64,000 nucleotides of DNA from Vibrio fortis (GTDB lineage: Bacteria; Pseudomonadota; Gammaproteobacteria; Enterobacterales; Vibrionaceae), in assembly GCF_000695685.1 (NCBI RefSeq), contig NZ_JFFR01000020.1, positions 62,001 to 126,000 on the forward strand. The letters run 5' to 3'. The notes under the pieces are model-generated. The model searched no databases. It was given only the letters and a program-made list of their open reading frames with translations, and was not told the DNA's origin. Each line of letters begins with the position of its first letter. Position 1 is the first letter of the stretch. Made by a program: the position numbers and the translations under genes. This document shows, piece by piece, positions 46,491 through 56,910 of the stretch.

Positions 46491-47528
46491 ATGAAGTTGT
46501 CCTACCTTAGCTTAATTACTGCTGCTGTTTTGGCGACACCTGCTCTTGCCGCTGATACTGATATGGCGAGCCAGTTCAACCTTGATCCTGCAAAAGCGCC
46601 TGCGCAAAACTTTGACCTTTCTAAATGGAAAATCAATCTGCCAGAGCTGACTACCGAAGGCCCGCGTAAAGGCAAAACCTTAGAGATCACCAAGAGTGAG
46701 CTTGCTAATGTAGAGACACCTTATGTCCACCCTGAATGGTTCTACACAGATAAAGAAACCGGTGCGATGGTGTTTGTTGCACCAAATACAGCACCCACCA
46801 CACCAAACAGTAAGAACACCCGAAGCGAATTGCGTGCGATGCTAGGTGACGACTACGCAGCACCAGACAACAACTTTGTGGTGTCGAGCCATAGCAATGC
46901 TAAGGATTATGTTTCAATTGGTGGTCAGATGACGGCAACGCTGTCGGTTGACCAAGTGAGCACCAGTGGTAACTATAAAAAGACAGGTGCGTTCTCTGTC
47001 GTGATTGGTCAGATCCACGGTTCAGACAATGAACCGCTGAAGATTGTTTATCGTAAATTGCCTGAGCATGAGCATGGTTCATTGACGTGGAATTACGAAT
47101 TAAACCCACCAAAAGAACTGAAAAATGCCAAAGATGAGAATGGTAAGAAGCTACGTAAAGACATTCGTCATGATGTGTTTGGTAAATACAACCTGAAGAA
47201 GGGCAGTGCAGACCCAGTTGATGGCATTAAGCTGGGGGAAGTCTTCTCTTATGATGTCGATATCAAAGATACCATCATGCACCTAACGTTCACTAAGAAT
47301 CCAAATTCGGATTCACCGGTAGTGAAAACGTACGAAGTAGATTTAGCGGCTGGTAAATATCAAGGCCATGATGTTGACTTAGGTTATGGTCAGGACTGGA
47401 TGTACTTTAAAGCGGGCGCTTACAATCAATGCAATACGAAGAAGTCGAGCTCGGCGTGTGAATGGCGCGGTATGGACGCCGGCGACTACACCAAAGCCAG
47501 CTTCTATCAGCTGGTCTTAAATCAGTAA
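46491..47528 (+). CDS. Secreted alginate lyase, polysaccharide lyase family 7
   Basis: PL7 enzymes cut alginate by beta-elimination. The 345-residue protein has a signal peptide ending near TPALA. It shows the three PL7 signatures: RSELRAM (about residue 112), QIHGSDN, and YFKAGAYNQ near the end, which hold the catalytic Arg, Gln, His and Tyr. No separate binding module is present. It points to growth on brown algae or algal detritus. A terminator (47551-47580) follows. Confidence 0.94.
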   Translation: MKLSYLSLITAAVLATPALAADTDMASQFNLDPAKAPAQNFDLSKWKINLPELTTEGPRKGKTLEITKSELANVETPYVHPEWFYTDKETGAMVFVAPNTAPTTPNSKNTRSELRAMLGDDYAAPDNNFVVSSHSNAKDYVSIGGQMTATLSVDQVSTSGNYKKTGAFSVVIGQIHGSDNEPLKIVYRKLPEHEHGSLTWNYELNPPKELKNAKDENGKKLRKDIRHDVFGKYNLKKGSADPVDGIKLGEVFSYDVDIKDTIMHLTFTKNPNSDSPVVKTYEVDLAAGKYQGHDVDLGYGQDWMYFKAGAYNQCNTKKSSSACEWRGMDAGDYTKASFYQLVLNQ

Positions 47529-47550
47529 CTTTCAAATAAATATTTATTCT

Positions 47551-47580
47551 AAAAGGCCTTCTACATGAAGGCCTTTTTTA
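47551..47580 (+). terminator. Terminator after alginate lyase gene
   Basis: AAAAGGCCTT and AAGGCCTTTT pair around CTACATG, then a T-tract. Confidence 0.85.
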
Positions 47581-47725
47581 TGGAAAGAGGAATATAACCG
47601 AGGTTTTAACCGGGCGCTAAATGCGAGGTTTTCTCAACTTTGGAGCCTTAACGGGCAAGGGATCGCTCACTTTTTACCTCTATGAAAAAAGATGGGGAAA
47701 AAAATAGATTTTTTTTACCTATTCC

Positions 47726-47751
47726 CTTGAAAACCAGTTTGCCGCCCTTAT
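47726..47751 (+). promoter_or_regulatory. Sigma-32 type promoter of dnaK
   Basis: CTTGAA (47726-47731) and CCCTTAT (47745-47751) are 13 bases apart, a heat-shock promoter layout. The leader that follows holds two small hairpins (CGGGGTTGAATCCCCG and CCCCCACATATGTGGG). Confidence 0.7.
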
Positions 47752-47879
47752 CTATGGTGCATACGAAAGCAAATTACATTTGCACTTTAATTTTGTGTGT
47801 CGGGGTTGAATCCCCGGTAACCACCCCCACATATGTGGGTATAGCAAAAACTAAATAGAATTATTTCGGAGATAGCCTG

Positions 47880-49793
47880 ATGGGTAAAATCATTGGTATT
47901 GATTTAGGTACTACTAACTCTTGTGTTGCTGTTCTTGACGGCGACAAACCACGCGTAATCGAGAATGCCGAAGGCGAACGCACAACTGCGTCAGTAATCG
48001 CATACACAGAAGGCGAGACGCTAGTTGGTCAACCTGCAAAACGTCAAGCTGTTACTAACCCTCAAAACACACTATTCGCTATCAAGCGTCTAATCGGTCG
48101 TCGTTTTGAAGATGAAGAAGTACAACGCGATATCGAAATCATGCCTTTCAACATTGTTAAGGCTGACAACGGTGATGCATGGGTAGAAGCGCAAGGCCAA
48201 AAAATGGCTGCTCCTCAAGTATCTGCTGAAGTACTTAAGAAGATGAAGAAAACAGCTGAAGACTTCCTAGGTGAAGAAGTAACTGGCGCTGTTGTAACTG
48301 TTCCTGCTTACTTCAACGATGCACAACGTCAAGCAACTAAAGATGCTGGCCGTATCGCTGGTCTAGACGTTAAGCGTATTATCAACGAACCAACTGCTGC
48401 TGCTCTAGCTTACGGCCTAGACAAGCAAGGTGGTGACCGCACTATCGCTGTATACGACCTTGGTGGTGGTACGTTCGATATCTCTATCATCGAGATCGAC
48501 GAAGTTGAAGGCGAGAAGACATTTGAAGTTCTTTCTACTAACGGTGACACTCACCTAGGTGGTGAAGACTTCGATAACCGCATGATCAACTACCTAGTAG
48601 ACGAGTTCAAGAAAGAGCAAGGCATCGATCTTAAGACTGATCCACTAGCAATGCAGCGTGTTAAAGAAGCAGCAGAAAAAGCGAAAATCGAGCTTTCTTC
48701 TACTACTCAAACTGACGTAAACCTACCTTACGTTACTGCTGATGCGACTGGTCCTAAGCACATGAACATCAAAGTGACTCGTGCGAAGCTTGAGTCTCTA
48801 GTTGAAGACCTAGTACAACGTTCTCTTGAGCCTCTAAAAGTTGCTCTAGCGGATGCTGACCTATCTGTAGGCGAAATCACTGACGTTATCCTAGTTGGTG
48901 GTCAAACTCGTATGCCTATGGTTCAAGCTAAAGTTGCTGAGTTCTTCGGTAAAGAAGCTCGTAAAGACGTAAACCCTGACGAAGCAGTAGCAATGGGTGC
49001 TGCAGTTCAAGGTGGTGTACTAGCTGGTGACGTTAAAGACGTACTACTTCTAGACGTTACTCCTCTATCTTTCGGTATCGAAACGATGGGTGGCGTAATG
49101 ACTAAGCTAATCGAGAAAAACACAACTATCCCTACAAAAGCGGATCAAGTGTTCTCTACAGCTGAAGACAACCAAAGCGCAGTAACTATCCACGTACTAC
49201 AAGGTGAGCGTAAGCAAGCGACTTACAACAAGTCTCTTGGTCAGTTCAACCTAGAAGGTATCCAACCAGCACCACGTGGCATGCCACAAATCGAAGTAAC
49301 TTTCGACCTAGATGCTGACGGTATCCTAAACGTATCTGCGAAAGATAAAGCGACTGGTAAAGAGCAGAAGATCACTATCCAAGCATCAGGCGGTCTGTCT
49401 GAGGAAGAGATCGAAGCAATGGTACAAGAAGCAGAAGCTAACAAAGAAGCGGACAAGAAGTTCGAAGAGCTAGTAACTGCACGTAACCAAGCTGACCAAA
49501 TGATCCACGGTACTCGCAAGCAAGTAGAAGAAGCTGGTGAAGCTCTACCTGCAGATGAGAAAGAGAAGATTGAAGCAGCTATCGCAGCTCTAGAATCAGT
49601 TAAGTCTGGTGACGACAAAGAAGCGATCGACGCTAAAGTTCAAGAACTTATGCAAGCAGCTCAGAAGCTAATGGAAATCGCTCAACAGCAAGCTCAAGCT
49701 CAACAAGCTGGTGCTGAAGCAGGTGAGCAACCTAAGCAAGACGACGATGTTGTTGACGCAGAGTTTGAAGAAGTTAAAGACGACAAAAAATAA
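47880..49793 (+). CDS. dnaK: Hsp70 chaperone DnaK
   Basis: The 637-residue protein is a full Hsp70: [13 protein letters not shown] at the start, the ATPase motifs [16 protein letters not shown] and [10 protein letters not shown], the linker [11 protein letters not shown], the substrate domain, a helical lid, and the C-terminal [16 protein letters not shown] tail that binds co-chaperones. The gene is richly biased to optimal codons. A heat-shock promoter precedes it and dnaJ follows after 305 bases. Confidence 0.98.
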   Translation: MGKIIGIDLGTTNSCVAVLDGDKPRVIENAEGERTTASVIAYTEGETLVGQPAKRQAVTNPQNTLFAIKRLIGRRFEDEEVQRDIEIMPFNIVKADNGDAWVEAQGQKMAAPQVSAEVLKKMKKTAEDFLGEEVTGAVVTVPAYFNDAQRQATKDAGRIAGLDVKRIINEPTAAALAYGLDKQGGDRTIAVYDLGGGTFDISIIEIDEVEGEKTFEVLSTNGDTHLGGEDFDNRMINYLVDEFKKEQGIDLKTDPLAMQRVKEAAEKAKIELSSTTQTDVNLPYVTADATGPKHMNIKVTRAKLESLVEDLVQRSLEPLKVALADADLSVGEITDVILVGGQTRMPMVQAKVAEFFGKEARKDVNPDEAVAMGAAVQGGVLAGDVKDVLLLDVTPLSFGIETMGGVMTKLIEKNTTIPTKADQVFSTAEDNQSAVTIHVLQGERKQATYNKSLGQFNLEGIQPAPRGMPQIEVTFDLDADGILNVSAKDKATGKEQKITIQASGGLSEEEIEAMVQEAEANKEADKKFEELVTARNQADQMIHGTRKQVEEAGEALPADEKEKIEAAIAALESVKSGDDKEAIDAKVQELMQAAQKLMEIAQQQAQAQQAGAEAGEQPKQDDDVVDAEFEEVKDDKK

Positions 49794-49917
49794 TTTTTCG
49801 TCGCTATAACACGTGATTTCTACGTCGAAGGTACTCACTTACATCCGTAAGCTCCGTGCCTTCTCCTTGAACTAACGTGTTTTAGCTTAGAAAAGTCGTT
49901 TTTCGATTTCTAAATAT

Positions 49918-49950
49918 ACGGGCGTCAGAGGTAACTCTCACGCCCGTAAA
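49918..49950 (+). terminator. Hairpin after dnaK
   Basis: ACGGGCG and CGCCCGT with inner AGAG/CTCT pairing form a stable hairpin followed by a weak T-rich stretch. It may lower read-through from dnaK to dnaJ. Confidence 0.55.
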
Positions 49951-49965
49951 TTTGTATTTAGGCTG

Positions 49966-50040
49966 TCAATCTAGATAATGGCTCTCGAATCTCGAATCTC
50001 GAATCTCGAATCTCGAATCTCGAACCTTTATCTAGATTGA
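49966..50040. repeat. Six TCTCGAA heptamers framed by a perfect 13-bp inverted repeat
   Basis: TCTCGAA occurs six times in a row at 49983-50024. It is flanked by TCAATCTAGATAA (49966-49978) and its exact inverse TTATCTAGATTGA (50028-50040). The whole lies between dnaK and dnaJ, with no gene inside. The TCTCGAATCTCG motif also occurs in the 120-bp repeat array at 10305-10790. Confidence 0.9.
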
Positions 50041-50098
50041 TACACAAGCTACTGAAAGAAGTAATTTGGTAGTGGCAATAAATTTGGTGACTTAGAAC

Positions 50099-51244
50099 AT
50101 GTCAAAACGTGATTTTTACGAAGTATTAGGCGTTAGCCGTGATGCATCAGAGCGCGATATTAAAAAGGCGTACAAACGCTTAGCAATGAAGTTCCACCCA
50201 GACCGTAACCAGGGTGATGAAAGCGCAGCAGAAAAGTTTAAAGAAGTAAAAGTAGCGTACGAGATCCTTACCGATTCTCAAAAGAAAGCCGCTTATGACC
50301 AATATGGTCACGCAGCCTTTGAACAAGGCGGTATGGGCGGTGGCGGCGGCTTCGGCGGCGGTCATGGTGATTTCGGTGACATCTTTGGTGATGTGTTTGG
50401 CGATATCTTCGGTGGTGGTCGTCGTGGTGGCGGTCAGCAACGTGCACAACGTGGTTCAGACCTACGCTACAACATGGAACTGACTCTAGAAGAAGCGGTT
50501 CGTGGTGTATCGAAAGAGATCGAAGTACCAACGCTAGTTGAGTGTGACACTTGTGACGGTAGCGGCGCGAAGAAAGGTTCTTCTGCGCAAACTTGTGGCA
50601 CGTGTCATGGCCATGGCCAAGTTCAAATGCGTCAAGGCTTCTTTGCTGTTCAACAAACGTGTCCAACGTGTAACGGTAAAGGCAAGATCATTAAAGACCC
50701 ATGTAACTCTTGTCATGGTCAAGGTCGTAAGCAGAAGACCAAAACACTTAACGTTAAGATTCCAGCTGGCGTGGACACGGGCGACCGTATCCGTCTATCT
50801 GGCGAAGGCGAAGCGGGAGAGCAAGGTGCTCCAGCTGGCGACCTGTACGTACAAGTTCACGTAAAAGAGCACAATATCTTTGAGCGTGACGGCAACAACC
50901 TTTACTGCGAAGTGCCAGTAAGCTTCTCTATGGCAGCGCTAGGCGGTGAAGTTGAAGTTCCTACACTAGATGGTCGTGTAAACCTTAAGGTGCCTGAAGA
51001 GACACAAACGGGCCGTATGTTCCGTATGCGTGGCAAAGGCGTGAAAGGCGTTCGTGGCGGCGGTGTGGGTGACCTAATCGTTAAGCTAGTGGTTGAAACA
51101 CCTGTTAAGCTAAGCTCTCGTCAGAAAGAACTTCTACGTGAGTTTGAAGAAACATGTGGCGGCGAAGCGGCAAGCAAGCACAAGCCTAAATCTGAAGGTT
51201 TCTTCAGCGGCGTGAAAAACTTCTTCGATGACCTAACTAAGTAA
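50099..51244 (+). CDS. dnaJ: Hsp40 co-chaperone DnaJ
   Basis: The 381-residue protein has the J domain with HPD (MKFHPDRNQ), a Gly/Phe-rich stretch ([18 protein letters not shown]), four CxxCxGxG zinc repeats (from CDTCDGSG to CNSCHGQG) and the C-terminal substrate domain. All are canonical. A terminator follows at 51301. Confidence 0.97.
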   Translation: MSKRDFYEVLGVSRDASERDIKKAYKRLAMKFHPDRNQGDESAAEKFKEVKVAYEILTDSQKKAAYDQYGHAAFEQGGMGGGGGFGGGHGDFGDIFGDVFGDIFGGGRRGGGQQRAQRGSDLRYNMELTLEEAVRGVSKEIEVPTLVECDTCDGSGAKKGSSAQTCGTCHGHGQVQMRQGFFAVQQTCPTCNGKGKIIKDPCNSCHGQGRKQKTKTLNVKIPAGVDTGDRIRLSGEGEAGEQGAPAGDLYVQVHVKEHNIFERDGNNLYCEVPVSFSMAALGGEVEVPTLDGRVNLKVPEETQTGRMFRMRGKGVKGVRGGGVGDLIVKLVVETPVKLSSRQKELLREFEETCGGEAASKHKPKSEGFFSGVKNFFDDLTK

Positions 51245-51300
51245 TTTAGGTAATTGAATTCTTAAGTTATTGATACTTTAGCTTAATGACGAAAAATCGA

Positions 51301-51328
51301 AAGCCTGCTCATGTAGCAGGCTTTTTTG
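51301..51328. terminator. Terminator after dnaJ
   Basis: AAGCCTGC and GCAGGCTT pair around TCATGTA, then six T; an A-rich stretch on the other side also allows use by pilE. Confidence 0.85.
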
Positions 51329-51372
51329 TACCTCAAATCTAGCATCTTATCTCTGTATTCCTAATACCGTCT

Positions 51373-51810
51373 TTACATCCAACAAGCCTCTGGGTATTCA
51401 ACATTGGCGTTGTTGAGAGTCAGCACTTTGGGGCTAACTCCATCAAAACATTCATCTTTATCTTGTCCAACATCTGACTGTGGCGTGGCGGTAATCGTAT
51501 AAGCGGCCGAGGCTGAACTGGCAACACTGAATGAAAATCGTGAACCTTCGGTATCGCAAATTAAGCAGTTGCTCCCTGAGATGATACTACTCCAGTCATA
51601 ACCATTGTCGTAACTCGCCTCTAGCTCTAGTTGTATGCGTGCTATGTCGGCGATAGCAGCGGCGCGATGACCGCTTAAAACATGATTGGTATAGGTTGGA
51701 TAGGCAATAGCACCCAAGATCCCGATGATGGCAACAACAATCAATAACTCGATCAATGTCATTCCTTGTAAACGTATGTTGTTGCTGTTGCATATATTTT
51801 TTCGAATCAT
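51373..51810 (-). CDS. pilE: Type IV pilin, PilE-like
   Basis: The 145-residue pilin has a short leader cut at LQG|MTLIELLIVVAIIGILGAIAYPTY, with methionine in place of the usual phenylalanine and the conserved glutamate at +5. A pair of cysteines near SGSNCLICD and one near each end of DECFDG/EACW may form the D-loop. The start at 51810 has AAGGAAG in front; the frame upstream to 51861 is too long for a leader. It is divergent from the fimT-pilWXV genes. Confidence 0.85.
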   Translation of the reverse strand: MIRKNICNSNNIRLQGMTLIELLIVVAIIGILGAIAYPTYTNHVLSGHRAAAIADIARIQLELEASYDNGYDWSSIISGSNCLICDTEGSRFSFSVASSASAAYTITATPQSDVGQDKDECFDGVSPKVLTLNNANVEYPEACWM

Positions 51811-51912
51811 CACGAGGACTTCCTTTTCACTAGTCAGGCTATTTTTCTTCGGTGATAGCATCGGTGCAAGATTAAATACGGTTACGCAATCTATTACATA
51901 AGGATTTGGGAA

Positions 51913-52461
51913 ATGACTCGCGGGTTTACGCTTCTAGAGCTGCTGATCACTGTTGTGGTACTTTCAGTACTGTTGGCTGCGGCTGCCCCGAGTTTTAGCT
52001 CTCTGTTGGCGTCTTCCAAACTTCAAAGGCTCACCCCCGAGGTTCATGGTTTCTTGGTGACTGCACGCTCAGAAGCGATTGCCCGTAATCAAGAATTGCA
52101 CCTGCTATTTTTGGTTTCGAACGTGTTAGGTGCGATTGAGGATTCAGAGGGTGAATGGGATTTGGTTGTGAGTACTACCGCTTCGTATGTTCCAGATAAT
52201 GTGGTGATGCATCTTGATGGCTCAGCCTATCGAGATATCAAAGTGTCGTTCAGCTTTTTAAATCAGAATTCAATCTCGATTGACGGAGTAAGGGGGCGTT
52301 TTATCAACGGCAACGTCACTATGGCTTCGGTGAGTGCACCGTCTGAAGAACTCTCGGTTAAAGCATCAAACACAACAGGGCGTATTCGAGTTTGCAGCAG
52401 CGACCCAAACAGCGATGGGCGCAATAGTATTGGTCACTATGGTTATGAGATCTGCAATTAA
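51913..52461 (+). CDS. fimT: Minor pseudopilin FimT/GspH family
   Basis: The 182-residue protein has a short prepilin leader cut at TRG|FTLLELLITVVVLSVLLAAAAPSF. The next block KLQRLTPEVHGFLVTARSEAIARNQE is typical of FimT/GspH proteins that prime pilus assembly. It is first in a run of four minor-pilin genes that overlap or touch. Confidence 0.88.
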   Translation: MTRGFTLLELLITVVVLSVLLAAAAPSFSSLLASSKLQRLTPEVHGFLVTARSEAIARNQELHLLFLVSNVLGAIEDSEGEWDLVVSTTASYVPDNVVMHLDGSAYRDIKVSFSFLNQNSISIDGVRGRFINGNVTMASVSAPSEELSVKASNTTGRIRVCSSDPNSDGRNSIGHYGYEICN

Positions 52462-53080
52462 GCCTGCTCAAGGTAGTACCTTGGTTGAGATGATGGTGGC
52501 CTCTGCAATCGGTGTGATTGTAATCGGAACGATTGGTAGTGTGTTCATCACTAACCAGCGCCTTAGCTCAGAGAAAAGCCTAGAGCTGCTCCTATCACAA
52601 AACTTATTCTCCACGACTCAAATGATGAAAGAAGAGATTTGGCGTGCTGGATATAACGCCGATGCTGGCCAATCGCTAAAGTTGTCTGGAGCATCAAATA
52701 CAATTTATACCCAGCAAGTCAGTGCAGATGAGGCTTATCTTGGCTTTGTGTATCTGCAAAATAGTGCCTCGTCTGCTTACCGAAACATTGTTTATCAGTT
52801 CAAAGACAACAAGCTCAACTACTGCCTAGGGGAATCTACAGATATTTTGGCTATCGATGAAAAGCCATTCAGTAATATAGGCGGAGATGTGACGATGACG
52901 TGTCAAAGCTTGTTCTTCGAGAGACAAATTCAGGTAGATGCGTTTTCTGTTTCTGTAGAAGATCTATCGAGCAGTCAGGCGAGTTCGCAAAGGGTCGACA
53001 TGACACTTGAGGCGTCGTTAGTGAATGCGGATCAGAGCCAGAAAGTGATGACATCCGTCGTACAAAGGAATTGGCAATGA
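52445..53080 (+). CDS. pilW: Minor pilin PilW-like
   Basis: The 211-residue protein has a leader cut at AQG|STLVEMMVASAIGVIVIGTIGSVF and the following block MMKEEIWRAGYNADAG seen in PilW proteins. The ATG at 52445 lies inside the end of fimT, so translation is coupled; a second ATG at 52439 is also possible. Its stop overlaps the next ATG by 4 bases. Confidence 0.8.
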   Translation: MRSAIKPAQGSTLVEMMVASAIGVIVIGTIGSVFITNQRLSSEKSLELLLSQNLFSTTQMMKEEIWRAGYNADAGQSLKLSGASNTIYTQQVSADEAYLGFVYLQNSASSAYRNIVYQFKDNKLNYCLGESTDILAIDEKPFSNIGGDVTMTCQSLFFERQIQVDAFSVSVEDLSSSQASSQRVDMTLEASLVNADQSQKVMTSVVQRNWQ

Positions 53081-54423
53081 CGAGCAAACAGCAACGAGGA
53101 GCGATCACGCTGCTGTTAGTCAGTATTCTGCTAGTTGGTGTGCTGATTGTTTCTCTTGGCAGTTTCAAAACCACTTACTATCAAATCAAGCGCGCGCAAA
53201 ATGAGGTTCAAGCGCGCAAAGATCACTGGCAAGCGGAGGGGGGATTGGAGTGCACGTTTAGTTATCTACGCGAAACGGGTAAACAAGTCTCAGACATCGT
53301 TGGGCCATCGTCTCAACCTTCGGAGTTTATCGATTGGTGTAGTCCCTACGATCAGCAACCAAAGATCACTACGCGCAATGGCACGGTAAGTGGTAGTCAT
53401 GTTGTCGAAGCGGCTCTTGATCGTTATCGAGTCACTAAAACTTTGCGGGATAGCTCTTTACTCGGAGCTGGGGCGATTCAATCCACGGGTCCTATCGAGG
53501 TGATTGGTACTCTAACCCTCCAACCAACAGCCAAAGAGACGCCAATCAATGGCAATGAGCATGAGTGCATCAGCATCTCTTTTGGCGACCTTTTTACCTA
53601 TCAATATGACTCGACCCATGGTGACTCAGGGCAGGTATTAGGCTTAGAGGTAAAAGACCCAAGTGTTGATGGCCCATTCTCTGGCTTTGAGGGTGTTTGT
53701 CATCCCGACTACAAAACTGAAATCGCCAAAGGCGCAACGGGTACAACTTATTCGATCTATGCGCCTGATTATTATCAAAAAAACAATCCAGCGCCGTTCA
53801 AGAAAGACTTCAATCCAGACCCGACTCTTGATCCATTTTATTCGTTCTTTGGCATACCAAAAACAGAGCAGAACATTCTCGAACTCTCGCAAGATTCGGA
53901 CAAGTTTAGACAAATTCAACTGCTCAATCCAACCGACTGCGGCAGTGAAATCATGAATCATTTCACTGCCGGGCAAACAAAGGGGCTTTGGATTGAAGGT
54001 AACTGTCATATCAATGCGTCAGTTGCAGCCAATCTTAATGCTGCTCAGCTTCTGGTGATTCACGACGGCGCTTTTGCGTTGAATGGTGCGATGACATACA
54101 ACGGCGTGATCTATCACCTTGTCGATTACGCCGATAGCACAACCAAATCGCGTATTGATGACTTTTGGGAGTCGATAACCACTTCTTCGACACCCAGTGC
54201 GTTTACACCGTTTGTTAAACCACTGAATGATCTCACGGTGGAGAAAAAAACAGTAGGGATCCAATTTGCTTCAGGGCTACCCGCTGGTGGACTTATCTTT
54301 GACGTAAAGGGCGGGGTATCGACTATCGTGGGTGATATGGATCTCTACTATCGCTCAAGTGCGAACCCAACCGATCCACCGTCAATCTATCAATGGAAAA
54401 AGGGCTCTTGGAATGACTTCTAA
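53077..54423 (+). CDS. Minor pilin PilX-like, long form
   Basis: The 448-residue protein starts with a PilX-like N-terminus (RGAITLLLVSILLVGVLIVSLGSFK) that lacks the Gly-Phe/Glu5 signature of standard prepilins, followed by QAEGGLECTFSYLRE with a Glu/Cys motif typical of PilX. The rest is a long beta-rich domain not found in usual PilX proteins of about 200 residues. Its placement between pilW and pilV supports a tip or assembly role. The start shares ATGA with the pilW stop. Confidence 0.72.
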   Translation: MTSKQQRGAITLLLVSILLVGVLIVSLGSFKTTYYQIKRAQNEVQARKDHWQAEGGLECTFSYLRETGKQVSDIVGPSSQPSEFIDWCSPYDQQPKITTRNGTVSGSHVVEAALDRYRVTKTLRDSSLLGAGAIQSTGPIEVIGTLTLQPTAKETPINGNEHECISISFGDLFTYQYDSTHGDSGQVLGLEVKDPSVDGPFSGFEGVCHPDYKTEIAKGATGTTYSIYAPDYYQKNNPAPFKKDFNPDPTLDPFYSFFGIPKTEQNILELSQDSDKFRQIQLLNPTDCGSEIMNHFTAGQTKGLWIEGNCHINASVAANLNAAQLLVIHDGAFALNGAMTYNGVIYHLVDYADSTTKSRIDDFWESITTSSTPSAFTPFVKPLNDLTVEKKTVGIQFASGLPAGGLIFDVKGGVSTIVGDMDLYYRSSANPTDPPSIYQWKKGSWNDF

Positions 54424-54862
54424 CCAAAGCGGTTTTAGCTTACTTGAAGTGCTTATCTCTTTTCTGTTGGTGGGCGTGGCGGCGTTAGGTATGGTCAAGT
54501 TGCAGACCTATACTGAGCAGAAAGCGGACTATGCGATCCAGAGTGTGGAAGCACTGCATTTTGCTGAAAGGCAATTGGAGTATTACCGTACACGGGCGAA
54601 CAATGTTAGTGGGGCAGTGGGGTTGATTCGTTTCTCGGAACTTCATCAGTCAAATCACTGTCTCAACACCGATAGTTCTAATCCGTTATCTGGTTTATCA
54701 GGCTCTGAATACTCACTCAGCTGCTCTGTTGAAAATGCCGATGGTGCTTTGTCGAGTGCTCTGCGCAACATTACTATCACCGTTGCATGGCAGGATCGAA
54801 TGAGTCAGACGCAACGCATAACGCTCAAAACTATGCTCTCTAAATACAGTGAATTTGATTGA
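54413..54862 (+). CDS. pilV: Minor pilin PilV-like
   Basis: The 149-residue protein has a leader cut at QSG|FSLLEVLISFLLVGVAALGMVKLQ, with Glu at +5, typical of PilV. It overlaps the end of the previous gene by 11 bases. It closes the fimT-pilW-pilX-pilV run. No terminator was seen right after it. Confidence 0.85.
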   Translation: MTSNQSGFSLLEVLISFLLVGVAALGMVKLQTYTEQKADYAIQSVEALHFAERQLEYYRTRANNVSGAVGLIRFSELHQSNHCLNTDSSNPLSGLSGSEYSLSCSVENADGALSSALRNITITVAWQDRMSQTQRITLKTMLSKYSEFD

Positions 54863-55159
54863 TTCACTACGCAAACGTTTAACCGAACTCCTTTCCCTAT
54901 CGCCTCAATATTGATAATTTTCACTCCTCGGACATTGTTTACGTGCTAGTTAAAAAACTGTATATGGAATGGTGTTTTTTGTGTTTTTATCTTGTTGCTG
55001 CTATATGGTATTTTTGCAAAATATGTCTCCATTTATGGAATTTTAGGTGGAATCTTGTGCTTTTTCGGGGTGGTTTTAATAGAATATGTGCTGTACCAAT
55101 AGGCCCTGGTCAACAACTATATTAGGCCTAAATAAAACAACATCACATATGGAGTTACC

Positions 55160-56722
55160 ATGAGTAACCAAGCAGTAAATAAAGCACCTGCTCCTGAAAA
55201 AATCAGTGGTATGGATCGCTTTCTAAACTTCATTGAACGCGCCGGTAACAAGATCCCAGATCCTGCGATCCTGTTCTTCTGGGCACTAGTTATCGTATGG
55301 GTATCATCTGCTCTTTTGTCGAATGTTTCATTCGATCTAGTTAACCCTCGTACGGGTGATGCTCTAGAAGTCAATAACCTACTTACTGGTGAGGCTCTAG
55401 CGAGTTTCCTAGCAAACATGGTAACGACATTTACAGGCTTTGCACCGCTAGGTATCGTACTGGTAGCTATGCTAGGTGTTGGTGTTGCTGACTCTTCAGG
55501 CTTCATCACTACGGGCCTAAAGAAGATGCTGAACTTCACGCCAGCTAAACTTCTAACACCAATGCTAATCCTAGTTGCTATCGTTTCTCACACAGCAGCT
55601 GACGCAGGTTACGTACTGGTTATCCCACTAGGTGGTATCATTTTTCACGCAGCGGGTCGTCACCCTCTTGCGGGTATCGCGGCAGCGTTTGCTGGTGTAT
55701 CGGGTGGTTTCTCTGCAAACTTCATCCCTTCTGGTATCGACCCACTACTAGCGGGCTTCACTCAAACTGCGGCAAACGTTCTTGACCCAGACTACGTGAT
55801 CAACCCACTAGCGAACATCTTCTTTACTGGTCTATCTTCAATCATCATTGTTGGTATCGGTTGGTACGTAACTGAGAAGATCATCGAACCTCGTCTTGCG
55901 AACACGCCAGTTGATGAAGATGCTGAAGAGGCACCGGATCTAGGTACCTTCACTGCGATTGAATCTAAAGCATTCAAATACGCGGGTTGGGCAATGGTTG
56001 CTGGTATCGCACTATTGGTTGCGGCTCTTATCCCAGAAAACTCTGCACTACGTTCTCCTGAAGGTGAGCTGACGGCGTTCTCTGCACCAGTAATGAAATC
56101 AATCGTTCCATTGATCTTCATCCTGTTCATCATCCCAGGTATCGTATACGGCCGCGTTGCGGGTACGTTCAAGAACAGCAACGATGTTATCAAAGCGATG
56201 TCTGACACAATGGCAACGATGGGCGCATACATTGTAATGTCGTTCTTCTGTGCACAGTTCCTATCTGCATTTGGTCAATCAAACATCGGTACAATGCTAG
56301 CGCTTTACGGTGCTGAAGGCCTGAAAGCGATGGACTTACCGGGTGAAGCGACAGTTGTTGGTATGATCCTTCTAACTGCAGCAGTTAACCTTCTAGTTGG
56401 TTCTGCATCAGCTAAATGGGCTCTGATTGGTCCAATCCTAGTTCCAATGCTAATGGCGGTTGGTATCTCTCCAGAGCTATCTCAAGCAGCTTACCGTGTG
56501 GGCGATTCAGTATCTAACATCATCTCTCCACTAATGGTGTTCTTCCCACTGGTTGTTGTTTACTGTCAACGCTACGTTAAGTCGACAGGTATCGGTACAC
56601 TGGCTTCTCTAATGATGCCTTTCTCTATCGCAATGCTGATCGGCTGGTCAATCTTCCTACTAGGTTACTGGGCACTAGGTATCCCACTGGGTATTCAAGC
56701 ACCATACACTTACACAATGTAA
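55160..56722 (+). CDS. AbgT-family transporter
   Basis: The 520-residue inner-membrane protein matches AbgT (p-aminobenzoyl-glutamate transporter) proteins: NKIPDPAILFFWAL, LGVGVADSSGFIT, SHTAADAGYVLVIPLGG, SANFIPSGIDPLLAGFTQ. Family members import aminobenzoyl-glutamate or, in some species, export sulfonamides. About 11-13 helices are visible. A terminator (56759-56788) follows. Confidence 0.92.
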   Translation: MSNQAVNKAPAPEKISGMDRFLNFIERAGNKIPDPAILFFWALVIVWVSSALLSNVSFDLVNPRTGDALEVNNLLTGEALASFLANMVTTFTGFAPLGIVLVAMLGVGVADSSGFITTGLKKMLNFTPAKLLTPMLILVAIVSHTAADAGYVLVIPLGGIIFHAAGRHPLAGIAAAFAGVSGGFSANFIPSGIDPLLAGFTQTAANVLDPDYVINPLANIFFTGLSSIIIVGIGWYVTEKIIEPRLANTPVDEDAEEAPDLGTFTAIESKAFKYAGWAMVAGIALLVAALIPENSALRSPEGELTAFSAPVMKSIVPLIFILFIIPGIVYGRVAGTFKNSNDVIKAMSDTMATMGAYIVMSFFCAQFLSAFGQSNIGTMLALYGAEGLKAMDLPGEATVVGMILLTAAVNLLVGSASAKWALIGPILVPMLMAVGISPELSQAAYRVGDSVSNIISPLMVFFPLVVVYCQRYVKSTGIGTLASLMMPFSIAMLIGWSIFLLGYWALGIPLGIQAPYTYTM

Positions 56723-56758
56723 GATTGAACTAAGCGATATTAAGCTTTATTGATTCCT

Positions 56759-56788
56759 AAGCCCGCACCGAAAAGTGCGGGCTTTTTT
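56759..56788 (+). terminator. Terminator after abgT-like gene
   Basis: AAGCCCGCAC and GTGCGGGCTT form a perfect 10-bp stem, followed by seven T. Confidence 0.88.
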
Positions 56789-56910
56789 TCGTTCTATTTT
56801 TCAATCTTTTTTATATCCAAAACTTTTTATATCAAAAAGCAAGGTACTCAGCTTATACTCCAGATCACGGCTATTTGGTGGCCGGTACAAATTAGGAAAT
56901 CCCATTCATC

